Below, one piece after another: positions 45,183 through 52,633 of a DNA stretch of 64,000 nt. Location: positions 1-64,000 of the forward strand of contig CBDUTO010000003.1 in the NCBI GenBank assembly GCA_965370315.1. Direction: 5' to 3'. Every line of letters begins with the position of its first letter. Within the stretch, counting starts at the first letter, position 1. The notes under the pieces were generated by a model, which was given only the letters and a program-made list of their open reading frames with translations, was not told the DNA's origin and did no database searches. The DNA comes from 1-14-2-50-31-20 sp965370315 (GTDB lineage Bacteria; Bacteroidota; Ignavibacteria; Ignavibacteriales; Melioribacteraceae). The position numbers and the translations under genes are program-made.

Positions 45183-45552
45183 GACACTGTAACATTTTTT
45201 GTGTAAATGGTATAATGCTTATTTGATGAATGGCTTTAGCCGTTCTTCAAATATAATGGAAAATTGAGAAATAATGAAAGTCCAATCTCTAATTGACATA
45301 GTCCATTTTTTTGATATATCTCTATAAGCAAGATAAAGCATTTTTGTTAATGCATCATCATTCGGAAAAAGGGCTCTGTTTTTGTGACCTTTCTAAATTG
45401 TCAATGTAAGTTTTCTACTGCATTTGTAGTGTAAATTACTATTCTAATTTGCTCTGGATATTTGAAATACACCGCTAAGTTATTCCAGTTTTGTCTCCAT
45501 GATTTGATAGGATAAGGATAACTCTTTCCCCATTTTTCTTCTAGTTTATCAT
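45183..45552 (-). mobile_element. Remnant of an IS256-family insertion sequence
   Basis: The outer end is GACACTGTAACATTTTTTGT at 45183-45202, of the form seen at IS256 termini (GACA...TGTGTAAA). Inside, on the minus strand, lies the 3' end of the transposase gene. The other end is missing: the sequence stops at the short inverted-repeat element that begins at 45553. Insertion of that element, or a deletion next to it, removed the rest. Confidence 0.75.
45219..45549 (-). pseudogene. IS256-family transposase, C-terminal fragment with stop and frameshift
   Basis: Reading minus, DKLEEKWGKSYPYPIKSWRQ, NWNNLAVYFKYPEQIRIVIY, TTNAVENLH, then an in-frame TGA at 45401-45403 where Arg (HRQFRKVTKT) is expected. 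A missing base shortly after then shifts the frame, which resumes as ALFPNDDALTKMLYLAYRDI, SKKWTMSIRDWTF, ending FIK with TAA at 45219-45221. The KSWRxNW and TTNAxExxHRQ motifs are diagnostic of the family. The N-terminal two thirds are gone. Only two small lesions in this part point to fairly recent decay. Confidence 0.88.
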
Positions 45553-45643
45553 GTTGTCCCTATTCATCTGCTCATCCGCATAGAAAACTAACTTGAGATT
45601 CTTGTTGATATTCAGCACGGACGAGGTTTTGGATAGGGACAAC
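45553..45643. mobile_element. 91-bp miniature inverted-repeat element (copy D)
   Basis: It begins GTTGTCCCTATTCATCTGCT and ends GAGGTTTTGGATAGGGACAA then C. The terminal 14 bases are inverted repeats with one mismatch (GTTGTCCCTAT[T/C]CA). This is the most complete short copy of the family and defines its ends. No coding capacity. It interrupts or borders the IS256 remnant. Confidence 0.75.
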
Positions 45644-45690
45644 GTCAGATAGGTCCGTTTACAGCGTCTACAGCGGTAGTTTAAAAACCA

Positions 45691-45732
45691 AAAAGCCCGA
45701 AAACGGCTCTTTCATGCTGTAAACGGGCTTTT
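45691..45732 (-). terminator. Rho-independent-type hairpin
   Basis: AAAAGCCCG (45691-45699) and CGGGCTTTT (45724-45732) pair over 9 bases around a 24-base loop. Read on the minus strand the stem is followed by a T-rich run (CTTTTTGGTTTTT). A separate 11-bp inverted repeat, CCGTTTACAGC (45655-45665) and GCTGTAAACGG (45716-45726), overlaps it. No intact gene ends here now; the tRNA relic at 45742-45761 lies just upstream in that orientation. Confidence 0.55.
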
Positions 45733-45741
45733 AAAATAGTA

Positions 45742-45761
45742 TGGCGGAGAGTGAGGGATTC
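45742..45761 (-). other. tRNA 3'-end relic, possible attachment site
   Basis: On the minus strand GAATCCCTCACTCTCCGCCA is the last 20 bases of a class II (serine-type) tRNA. It reads T-loop end GAAT, T-stem strand CCCTC, acceptor strand ACTCTCC, discriminator G and CCA. The match to a tRNA stops there; the expected TTCGA-side of the T loop is absent. Short tRNA 3' ends are what tyrosine-recombinase elements leave at their junctions. No integrase gene is in the window. Confidence 0.5.
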
Positions 45762-45879
45762 TTCGCTTATCTAAATATAATTCGTTTTTAGGCTGTATAC
45801 GTATCTTTTTAAAAATCGATGTCCAAAAAATGCCCACCATTTTTAAAACTTTATTTTACTTAATTTTATTGTGATTATT

Positions 45880-45928
45880 GAAGAGTACGGCTTGAACTTG
45901 TGCAGACGTGGTTTTCAATAGGGACAAC
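45880..45928. mobile_element. Right-end fragment of the dispersed repeat (copy E)
   Basis: GTGGTTTTCAATAGGGACAA followed by C matches the right terminus of copies A and D. The preceding bases are diverged and no left end can be placed. The remaining gap to the gene stop at 45980 is AT-rich with no gene. Confidence 0.4.
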
Positions 45929-45979
45929 CACTTAAACAGCCTAATGTGAGTTATCGACTTTCATCAACTATTATATATT

Positions 45980-48004
45980 TTATTTCAAGAGTAATGCTTT
46001 CTTAACTTGCGTAAAACTATTCTTAGAACTTGATCCAATTGCTTTAATACTAATAAAATAAACCCCACTTGATAAATTAGAAGCATTAAATGTTATATTA
46101 AAATTTCCGGCTTCTTGATATTTATTTACTAACTGAGCAACTTCCTGACCAAGTGTATCATAAACAGAAAGTGTAACATTACCTGGTTCTGCTAAACTAA
46201 AATTTATTACTGTTGTTGGGTTAAAAGGATTTGGATAAGCATTACTTAAATTATAAGTATACGAATTGCTGCTATTGTTTCTATCCATTTCAACTGAAGT
46301 GGTTATAATAGTTTTACTATCTATTTTCTTACCAGAAATATCATAAGCTGAAAAAATAAGTTCTGAACTATTTACTTCCACTTTACAAAAATTATATATT
46401 TCTCTAAAAGGATAATTTGTTAATGGATTTATAGGATCTGTAAATCCATCGTCTTTTACGGGACCTATGCCACCACCACCAGCAGCTGTAACATAATTTA
46501 CATTATTTACAAATCCTCTTTCATACCCGTGTAAGTGTCCAGAAAAATTAAAATCAACTCCATACTTTTCAAATAGTGGGGCTAAATACTCTTCACAATC
46601 TAAATACTTACTAAGGGATCTATTGTGATAAGTTGGTACATGACTGAAAACAAAAATCCAATCAGCTTCTGTAGCTTCTTGAGAACTGAGTTGTTCTTCC
46701 AACCATATATATTGAGGTGAATTAATCTTTATACTTGGATAATAGTCTGCCTCAGGGAATGCTGCACTTCTATTATCAAAAAAAACAAAAAATGAATTCC
46801 CGTGGGAAAAGGTGAAGTAATTTTCATGCTCTGAATTGGGCATTTGAAAATATTTATAAAAATTCTCAGAATCTAGTTGATGATTACCGATTGATACAAA
46901 TATAGGTTTCTCAGCCATATACTTTTCTAATGGGTCAAATAATTCCACATTCCAATCATTACGTGCTCCTCTTTGAACAATATCTCCTAAGTGGGCTATA
47001 AAATCAAAACTATGTTCATCGAAGTGACTAATTATTTCACGATGGCGAACAAAATTATTTTGGGAATCTCCATATACTAAAAAACTGAAAGAATCTGGAT
47101 TTTTGGAAAAAGAAGTAAATGAGTGCCATTGGCTATAAATTCTACCAGACTTGACTCTATAATAATATTTAGTTTCATCTAATAAATTTGATACTTCTAT
47201 TTTATGATTATTTGTTGAAAGATTTTCATCAATTATTTGATAGTTAGAACTATCAAGCCCTATTTCCAGTAAGCTAAGTGAATTTTTATTTGTTCCCCAA
47301 AGAATTGCAACCGACGAATCTGAAAGATTTTGTATATATGGGCCACGATTAATAGAAATATCATTATTAACTTCTGGTATTTTGAAAGTTTCATATATCT
47401 TCACCCAGTCGAAAAAATTTCCATTGTTGTAACAACTTGAAAACCCAAATGAACCACTTGTTAAATTATTATCTGTTGCTTCCAGATAAAGTTTATCGTT
47501 TAAATAAACTTTTAGGCTATCATTATAAGCCATAATTGTTACTTCAAAGCCAACAAATGGCCATTCTGAATCAGTATATTTATCTATTATTTTTGTTGTG
47601 CCATTTATTCTTCTTTGCAAGTAAATTATACTTCGCTGACTCGATAAAACAAATTTGTAATAATTGTCTGAATCAGTATAACGGAATACAATCCCAATAT
47701 AGTCATCGTCCGTAGAGTATATATAAGAACGTAGAGTAAAATTATCAAGAAGCACGTTTTTCTTAATTATATTAGTTCCACGCTGTTGACCTTCACCAAT
47801 ATTACTGGTCTGAACTAGATAACCTTCATCTAAAAACCAATCTGCTTCTCCATCAACTTCATTTATCACTTCCCATTCTGATAAAACATTATTTTCAAAG
47901 TTTTCTTCAAAAATCATCTTATTTTCCTGAGCATTTATTTCAAGGAAGAAAAACAATATTGAAATTATGACAAACCATATTTTAATTGATTTCTGTTTTT
48001 TCAT
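45980..48004 (-). CDS. Secreted purple-acid-phosphatase-like metallophosphoesterase with T9SS domain
   Basis: Length 674 residues. Signal peptide to about 25 (EINAQ). A LamG-like beta domain at about 30-205 begins NKMIFEENFENNVLSEWEV. An Fn3-like PAP N-domain at about 215-300 has RGPYIQNLSDSSVAILWGT. The metallophosphoesterase domain at about 305-500 has LVYGDSQ, HLGDIVQRG, SIGNHQ, FSHVPTYHN and FSGHLHGYERG, the di-metal ligands in order; GDSQ and GNHQ are variants of the usual GDxG/GNHE. The T9SS sorting domain at about 590-674 has AYPNPFNPTTVINFS. It should hydrolyse phosphate esters outside the cell. Its start overlaps the GlpT stop by one base, so it is the last gene of the glycerophosphate operon. 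Confidence 0.92.
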   Translation of the reverse strand: MKKQKSIKIWFVIISILFFFLEINAQENKMIFEENFENNVLSEWEVINEVDGEADWFLDEGYLVQTSNIGEGQQRGTNIIKKNVLLDNFTLRSYIYSTDDDYIGIVFRYTDSDNYYKFVLSSQRSIIYLQRRINGTTKIIDKYTDSEWPFVGFEVTIMAYNDSLKVYLNDKLYLEATDNNLTSGSFGFSSCYNNGNFFDWVKIYETFKIPEVNNDISINRGPYIQNLSDSSVAILWGTNKNSLSLLEIGLDSSNYQIIDENLSTNNHKIEVSNLLDETKYYYRVKSGRIYSQWHSFTSFSKNPDSFSFLVYGDSQNNFVRHREIISHFDEHSFDFIAHLGDIVQRGARNDWNVELFDPLEKYMAEKPIFVSIGNHQLDSENFYKYFQMPNSEHENYFTFSHGNSFFVFFDNRSAAFPEADYYPSIKINSPQYIWLEEQLSSQEATEADWIFVFSHVPTYHNRSLSKYLDCEEYLAPLFEKYGVDFNFSGHLHGYERGFVNNVNYVTAAGGGGIGPVKDDGFTDPINPLTNYPFREIYNFCKVEVNSSELIFSAYDISGKKIDSKTIITTSVEMDRNNSSNSYTYNLSNAYPNPFNPTTVINFSLAEPGNVTLSVYDTLGQEVAQLVNKYQEAGNFNITFNASNLSSGVYFISIKAIGSSSKNSFTQVKKALLLK

Positions 48005-49356
48005 TATGTCTTAGGTTTTATTTTCCAAGTAAATGCCAATAATATTATTGCAATAACTGTACTAGCTAAAATTGATAGAATTATTATATCCCAGCTTGCT
48101 GCTTTTCCATATAACTCTCCATAATATTCTGCCATCCAGCCAAACCCTTTGGCTTGTATTGTACGACCAATGTATCCAAACAACCCAACAAAACCGGCTG
48201 CAGTTCCAACTGCTTTTTTTGATGTTAAATCTAATGCAGCAACACCGAGAAGCATTACTGGTGGATAAACAAAGAATCCAACTATTGCAAGCATTGTCAT
48301 ATCAATCCAAAGATTACCTGGTGGGTTGAGGTAAATTACAAGGAATGCAAAAAATATTGGAATCATACATAAAAAAGAAACCATTCCTCTTCTTCCACCA
48401 ACTTTATCGGAAAGCCAGCCCATCAAAAGGGTCGATGGAATTCCTCCAAACTCTAATATTAGAATTGCAATCCCCCCACCTTCTAAAGAAGCGCCTTTTA
48501 TTTCACGTAGATATGTTGGACCCCAATCCAACATACTATAGCGAACTATATAGACAAATAGATTTGCAATTGCGAAAAGCCATAAATATTTATTTTTAAA
48601 AATATGTGTAAAAAATAATTCTTTAGTTGTTAATTCCTTTTCTCTACTACTTTTATTATTTTCACCTTTGTTATAAGTATTTGAATATTCCTCAATTGGA
48701 GGTAGACCAATAGACTGTGGAGTATCCCGTAACCGTTTGAATAGGTAAAACGACCCAATTAAAGCAATTGCACCTGGCACATAGAAAGCGGCTTGCCATC
48801 CACCAAAATATATTGTAGCATATGCTGCAAGAATTCCAGCAATACCACCACCAATATTATGAGCAACATTCCAAATAGCAAAAACAGTTCCTCGTTCTTT
48901 AATACTAAACCAGTGTCCTATAGACCTTCCACACGGAGGCCACCCCATACCCTGCACAAATCCATTTAATGTCCACAAAAACATATGTATGCCATAACTT
49001 TGCACACTTCCAAAAGCAAAATTTAATAACCCAGTTAAGAGAAGTCCAAAAGCCATAAACTTACGTGGATTACTTCTATCAGAAAGTGAGCCGTTTAGAA
49101 ACTTCCCAAGTCCGTACGCAATGGCAGAGAGAGCAAGTATATTTCCGATCATATTATAATCGTACCCAAGTGTGCCTTCTATGTCTTTAGCTACGGTTGC
49201 AAGGTTATTTCTCACAAGGTAAAACATCGCGTATCCCATAAAGGTAGATTCTAGAACTCGCCAACGGTTAACTTTATATAATTTTCCAATTTTTTCTTTT
49301 GGAACTTGTTCAATTGCGGGGTCTGGTTTGAACCAATTGATAAACTTTGATAGCAT
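48004..49356 (-). CDS. glpT: Glycerol-3-phosphate/phosphate antiporter, MFS (GlpT type)
   Basis: Length 450 residues, normal for the organophosphate:phosphate antiporter family, with twelve hydrophobic helices split by a charged central loop at about 215-245. Family signatures are YKVNRWRVLESTFMGYAMFY near the start with the phosphate-binding Arg, NGFVQGMGWPPCGRSIGHWF, GTVFAIWNVAHNIGGGIAG, LDWGPTYLRE and the repeat-2 GWLSDKVGGRRG. It exchanges external glycerol-3-phosphate for internal phosphate across the inner membrane. It lies 18 bases after the HAD phosphatase gene and overlaps the phosphoesterase by one base. With GDPD and GlpD in the same run, the substrate call is strong; hexose-phosphate or phosphoglycerate are lesser options. 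AAAGGA precedes the ATG. Confidence 0.92.
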   Translation of the reverse strand: MLSKFINWFKPDPAIEQVPKEKIGKLYKVNRWRVLESTFMGYAMFYLVRNNLATVAKDIEGTLGYDYNMIGNILALSAIAYGLGKFLNGSLSDRSNPRKFMAFGLLLTGLLNFAFGSVQSYGIHMFLWTLNGFVQGMGWPPCGRSIGHWFSIKERGTVFAIWNVAHNIGGGIAGILAAYATIYFGGWQAAFYVPGAIALIGSFYLFKRLRDTPQSIGLPPIEEYSNTYNKGENNKSSREKELTTKELFFTHIFKNKYLWLFAIANLFVYIVRYSMLDWGPTYLREIKGASLEGGGIAILILEFGGIPSTLLMGWLSDKVGGRRGMVSFLCMIPIFFAFLVIYLNPPGNLWIDMTMLAIVGFFVYPPVMLLGVAALDLTSKKAVGTAAGFVGLFGYIGRTIQAKGFGWMAEYYGELYGKAASWDIIILSILASTVIAIILLAFTWKIKPKT

Positions 49357-49374
49357 TAGATTTCCTTTTAAAAA

Positions 49375-50292
49375 TTATTTTTCAACTTTATGAGTTTTGT
49401 TCATCCTAACACCAAATTTTTCGGATGATATTGAAGGAAAGTCTTCAGCTGGAACATCATTTATTTTTACAATAAGCCAATCGTTCTTTTTGGCATAATC
49501 AGCAATACTTTCTTTTTGATCTGGTGCAATGTGTTCATCTGGATTAATAATCATCTTCAATCCCTTACTAAATTCAATCATCTCTTTATCCCCGCGACTG
49601 TTACCCGCAACAAGTAATGGAACATCTTGAACAAAAGATTCTATAGCCCATTTTTTTCCGTGATCTTGTGGAACAGGTTCAATTATTTCATCTGTAATTA
49701 TTCCATCTTTTATAACTGATTTAATTCCTACAATGTGAGTGATTGGAATTTCGAGTGCTTTACTTAAAAATTGTTGATACATCCCTTCTGGTGAGGCAGT
49801 GATTATCCATATTTCGAAACCATTTTGTTTAAGAGTGGAAATCATATCTTTCATAGGTAAGTATATTTTATTTGAATAATATTTATTAAAATACTTTTCT
49901 CCCAGGTTTCTATAATCCTGCAAAGTCATTCCAGAAATATATTTAACTCTATTTTGTACATATGGTAACGAAACATTTGATTGCTTAACCATCTCTTGAA
50001 ATATTTCTTGCTTTTGATCTGGGTGTTCAACTGCATAGCTATACATTGCTTCATCAGCAAGGTAATGTGGAGTTTGACCAAGCACAGTACCATCGCCATC
50101 GAATACAGCAATTTTTCTACCCGTTTCATTTTTAGTTTTTAACAGAAATTCTTTTAACTGTAAATTAGCTTCATCACTAAAACCAACGATAGGCTCAAAT
50201 GTTTTTTCTGTGCTATTATTTTGGCAAGCAGAAAATCCAAAAATTATTAATAGGAAGAGAATTGTAATTTTAATTGGGATCTTGTTTTTCAT
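49375..50292 (-). CDS. HAD-superfamily phosphatase, lipoprotein
   Basis: Length 305 residues. Lipoprotein signal with lipobox FSAC (Cys22). HAD motif I is AVFDGDGTVLG with both Asp residues, motif II is IITASPEGM, the Lys is in HGKKWAIESF, and motif III is AGNSRGDKEMI. A helical cap lies between motifs I and II. It belongs to the phosphoserine-phosphatase-like group that includes phosphocholine phosphatases, and acts outside the cytoplasm. In this operon a head-group phosphate (phosphocholine, phosphoethanolamine or glycerol phosphate) is the likely substrate, but specificity cannot be read. It overlaps the gene before it by 4 bases (ATGA) and is followed by GlpT after 18 bases. Confidence 0.88.
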   Translation of the reverse strand: MKNKIPIKITILFLLIIFGFSACQNNSTEKTFEPIVGFSDEANLQLKEFLLKTKNETGRKIAVFDGDGTVLGQTPHYLADEAMYSYAVEHPDQKQEIFQEMVKQSNVSLPYVQNRVKYISGMTLQDYRNLGEKYFNKYYSNKIYLPMKDMISTLKQNGFEIWIITASPEGMYQQFLSKALEIPITHIVGIKSVIKDGIITDEIIEPVPQDHGKKWAIESFVQDVPLLVAGNSRGDKEMIEFSKGLKMIINPDEHIAPDQKESIADYAKKNDWLIVKINDVPAEDFPSISSEKFGVRMNKTHKVEK

Positions 50293-51167
50293 TTTTCACC
50301 TTTATTATTAATTTTATAAATATATAATTCATGAATTTCTTTTGAATAACCAGGATAGAATCCTATTGGCATTCCATTTACAACTCGTGTACCTCTTTTA
50401 AAATGGACTATAAGATTTTCGTTCTTTTCATCGAAAGTCAATCCTTCTATTTCACCATTAAGTTTTACATCCTTAAAAGTCTTCACCAATGCTACTTTAG
50501 CAGTAGATTCATTAAGTAATAATGGAATAGAATATAGATGGTCGGGTTCATCAAATTCAGCATCACCATCATCGGCAGTTAGATATAGATTATTTCTAAA
50601 AACTTTAACTCCTTGTTGCTTTTCAGGAACTGGATAAATGTGCAATTTGCCAAGATATTTACCAGTCACAAGATCATACTTATAGAGATACGATCCATTA
50701 ATCCAGTCTGCCATCCAAACAATTGTATTCTTAGTGTCAACAGTAATTCCACAAACTTCCTTCTGTCCAGATTCTTCATCCCATTTAAAGAATCTTTTAA
50801 ACTTCAAAGTTTCAGCATCATAAATAACGATCTGAATATTGAAAGCACTTCCATCATCAAAATATTCTGCGCCTGCGAATAGTTCACCATTGTAATAATC
50901 AATATCACCAAGGTGATTTGCCTTTAATAATAAGTTATCAAACGGAGTGTTATTTACGGCAACAAGTTTGCCATCTTTTGAATGTTTGAATAAAGCTTTG
51001 CTACCACTTACGTAATAGTAATTGTTATCGACTGCAACACCTTGTCTACCAGAAACTTCTATAGTATTTACTAATTCAAAGGATTGAGCAAAGCTGAAAG
51101 ATGCACTTAAAATAAGACTTAAAAAGAACGCACAATATTTAACTATTCTATTATTAGTTATTAACAT
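50289..51167 (-). CDS. Secreted beta-propeller-like protein of unknown function
   Basis: Length 292 residues. Signal peptide to about 27 (ASFSFAQ). The rest is built of short beta-rich repeats with V-x-x-N-x-x-Y-V-S and D-x-K-N-x-x-V-W-M-A type blades (GVAVDNNYYYVSG, GITVDTKNTIVWMAD, GVKVFRNNLYLTA, GLTFDEKNENLIV), a propeller fold of the SMP-30/NHL kind. No catalytic residues can be named. The frame overlaps the SGNH hydrolase by 14 bases and the HAD phosphatase by 4, so it is firmly in the operon. It may bind lipid head groups or lectin-like ligands, or act as a lactonase-like enzyme. The name is by fold only. Confidence 0.75.
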   Translation of the reverse strand: MLITNNRIVKYCAFFLSLILSASFSFAQSFELVNTIEVSGRQGVAVDNNYYYVSGSKALFKHSKDGKLVAVNNTPFDNLLLKANHLGDIDYYNGELFAGAEYFDDGSAFNIQIVIYDAETLKFKRFFKWDEESGQKEVCGITVDTKNTIVWMADWINGSYLYKYDLVTGKYLGKLHIYPVPEKQQGVKVFRNNLYLTADDGDAEFDEPDHLYSIPLLLNESTAKVALVKTFKDVKLNGEIEGLTFDEKNENLIVHFKRGTRVVNGMPIGFYPGYSKEIHELYIYKINNKGEK

Positions 51168-51813
51168 ATTCTTCTATTATTGATTTCCACACCAAATATC
51201 CCGCTCCATTTATATGTAAACCATCTTCCGAATATTTTGCATCCAGACGCTGTTTAGCATTAAGCATGTGAGAATTTATATCAATGTAGGGTACATTGTA
51301 TTCTTCAGAGAGAGTTTTAATTTTATCATTTAAATTATCTATTCGCAAATTTTCAGTCTTCGGAGTACCAATTTTATTATTCACAGGTAAACAGCTTTGA
51401 AGATATACTTTTGTCTTTGGAGATTCGGATAAAATTCTTTTTACTATTTTTCTATAGTTTGTAGTTATTGTATCTATTTGAATATCGTGCCGCAAATCAT
51501 TTACCCCAATCATAATAAATATTTTATCTGGTTTTGATTCTGTAACTTCAGTTAACCTATCCAGTACACCAGATGTCTTATCACCACTAAGTCCGCGGTT
51601 TCTTATTGCTGGATTCGAAAACAATTCAAACCACTCACACCGGTCAGTTATACTATCACCCAAAAATATTATTTCGTTTAGTTGATTTGGTAAAATAGAA
51701 AACATACTTGCTTTATGATTCCAATACGGAGTATGCTGCGCCAATAGAGAGGAACTTAAAACTATAATAAGTAATAAAATAGTTTTAATTATATTTTGAG
51801 ATAGACAAATCAT
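51154..51813 (-). CDS. SGNH/GDSL-family esterase (PAF-acetylhydrolase-like)
   Basis: Length 219 residues. Signal peptide to about 25 (SSSLLAQ). Block I is IIFLGDSITDRC with the nucleophile Ser, block II Gly in NRGLSGDKTSGV, block III GVNDLRHD, block V Asp/His in YSEDGLHINGAG: the full SGNH set. The shape is that of platelet-activating-factor acetylhydrolase-type esterases acting on acyl groups. In the context of GDPD and GlpT a (lyso)phospholipid deacylase is the attractive role, giving glycerophosphodiesters as product; sugar O-deacetylation is the alternative. The ATG shares a base with the GDPD stop (TAATG). Confidence 0.9.
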   Translation of the reverse strand: MICLSQNIIKTILLLIIVLSSSLLAQHTPYWNHKASMFSILPNQLNEIIFLGDSITDRCEWFELFSNPAIRNRGLSGDKTSGVLDRLTEVTESKPDKIFIMIGVNDLRHDIQIDTITTNYRKIVKRILSESPKTKVYLQSCLPVNNKIGTPKTENLRIDNLNDKIKTLSEEYNVPYIDINSHMLNAKQRLDAKYSEDGLHINGAGYLVWKSIIEEYVNN

Positions 51814-52619
51814 TATTTCACTTTAGCTAAAACATTATTTAAAACATCTGGATAGTTTGTAATAATAGCATCAACACCTAGTTCAATCATTCTTTTCATA
51901 TCTTCTGGTTTATTTACAGTCCAAACTGCTACTTCTTTACCATTTGCTTTTGCTTTTTTCATAAATTCGGCATCAACAATTTTATATTTTGTGCTAAGAA
52001 TATCTACGTCGGCAGTAAATACATCAACATCTATGGGAAGTTTGCCAAATATATAGCCAACCTTAGCTTGTTTATTTAATTCACGAATTTTATCAACCTC
52101 AGCAAATTTGAAAGATGTAAAAACAACTTGGTCTAAAAAATTATTTGCTTCAATAATTTCAAGAGTTCGTTCCGCTAACATTTTCTCATGTTTATTAGTT
52201 TTAAGTTCAATGTTTATTTTCATCTTTCCTTTAACTAATTCTATTACCTCTAGTAATGTAGGCACTGGCTCGTCTTTATATTCTTCAGAAAACCAAGAAC
52301 CAACATCAATACCTTTCAAGTCAGCATATTTTGTTTCCCAAATATTTTTCTCAACTCCACCTGTTCTTTTAAGTGAACCATCGTGAAGAAGTATAATTTC
52401 ACCATCAACAGTTTCCTGAACATCTAACTCGCTCATTTCAGCATTCATTTCAATAGCTTTTTTCATTGACGACAAAGTGTTTTCAGGTGCATAGCCAGAA
52501 GCACCACGATGAGCTACAACCACAACATTTTTCTTTTTGGAAACCACATTTCTTTCCTCTTTTGAACAAGCTGTAATTGCAAATAATGTAATTAAAGCTA
52601 AAACTGCTATTCGTTTCAT
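51813..52619 (-). CDS. Glycerophosphodiester phosphodiesterase, lipoprotein
   Basis: Length about 268 residues from the ATG at 52617-52619 (MKRIAVLAL), preceded by AGAGG; a TTG 20 codons earlier runs into the previous gene. Lipobox ITAC places it at the outer surface of a membrane. The GDPD TIM barrel has VVAHRGASGYAPENT, ELDVQETVDG and LLHDGSLKRT (both catalytic His and the metal-binding Glu/Asp), INIELKTN, and VAVWTVNKPEDM near the end. It splits glycerophosphodiesters such as glycerophosphocholine or -ethanolamine into glycerol-3-phosphate and the alcohol. GlpT, encoded four genes on, would import the product. Neighbours are 14 bases upstream (PPIase) and 1 base overlapping downstream (SGNH). 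Confidence 0.94.
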   Translation of the reverse strand: MKRIAVLALITLFAITACSKEERNVVSKKKNVVVVAHRGASGYAPENTLSSMKKAIEMNAEMSELDVQETVDGEIILLHDGSLKRTGGVEKNIWETKYADLKGIDVGSWFSEEYKDEPVPTLLEVIELVKGKMKINIELKTNKHEKMLAERTLEIIEANNFLDQVVFTSFKFAEVDKIRELNKQAKVGYIFGKLPIDVDVFTADVDILSTKYKIVDAEFMKKAKANGKEVAVWTVNKPEDMKRMIELGVDAIITNYPDVLNNVLAKVK

Positions 52620-52633
52620 ATTAACCTCTAAGA

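Noticed and set aside
45642..45740. Hairpins considered as a small RNA or CRISPR leader
   Set aside because: There is no array of spaced repeats, no promoter and no cas gene in the window; a terminator or att region explains the structure better.
50289..51167. Propeller protein considered as a phytase-like enzyme
   Set aside because: The fold and phosphate-rich context fit, but none of the calcium or phosphate ligand motifs of beta-propeller phytases could be seen.
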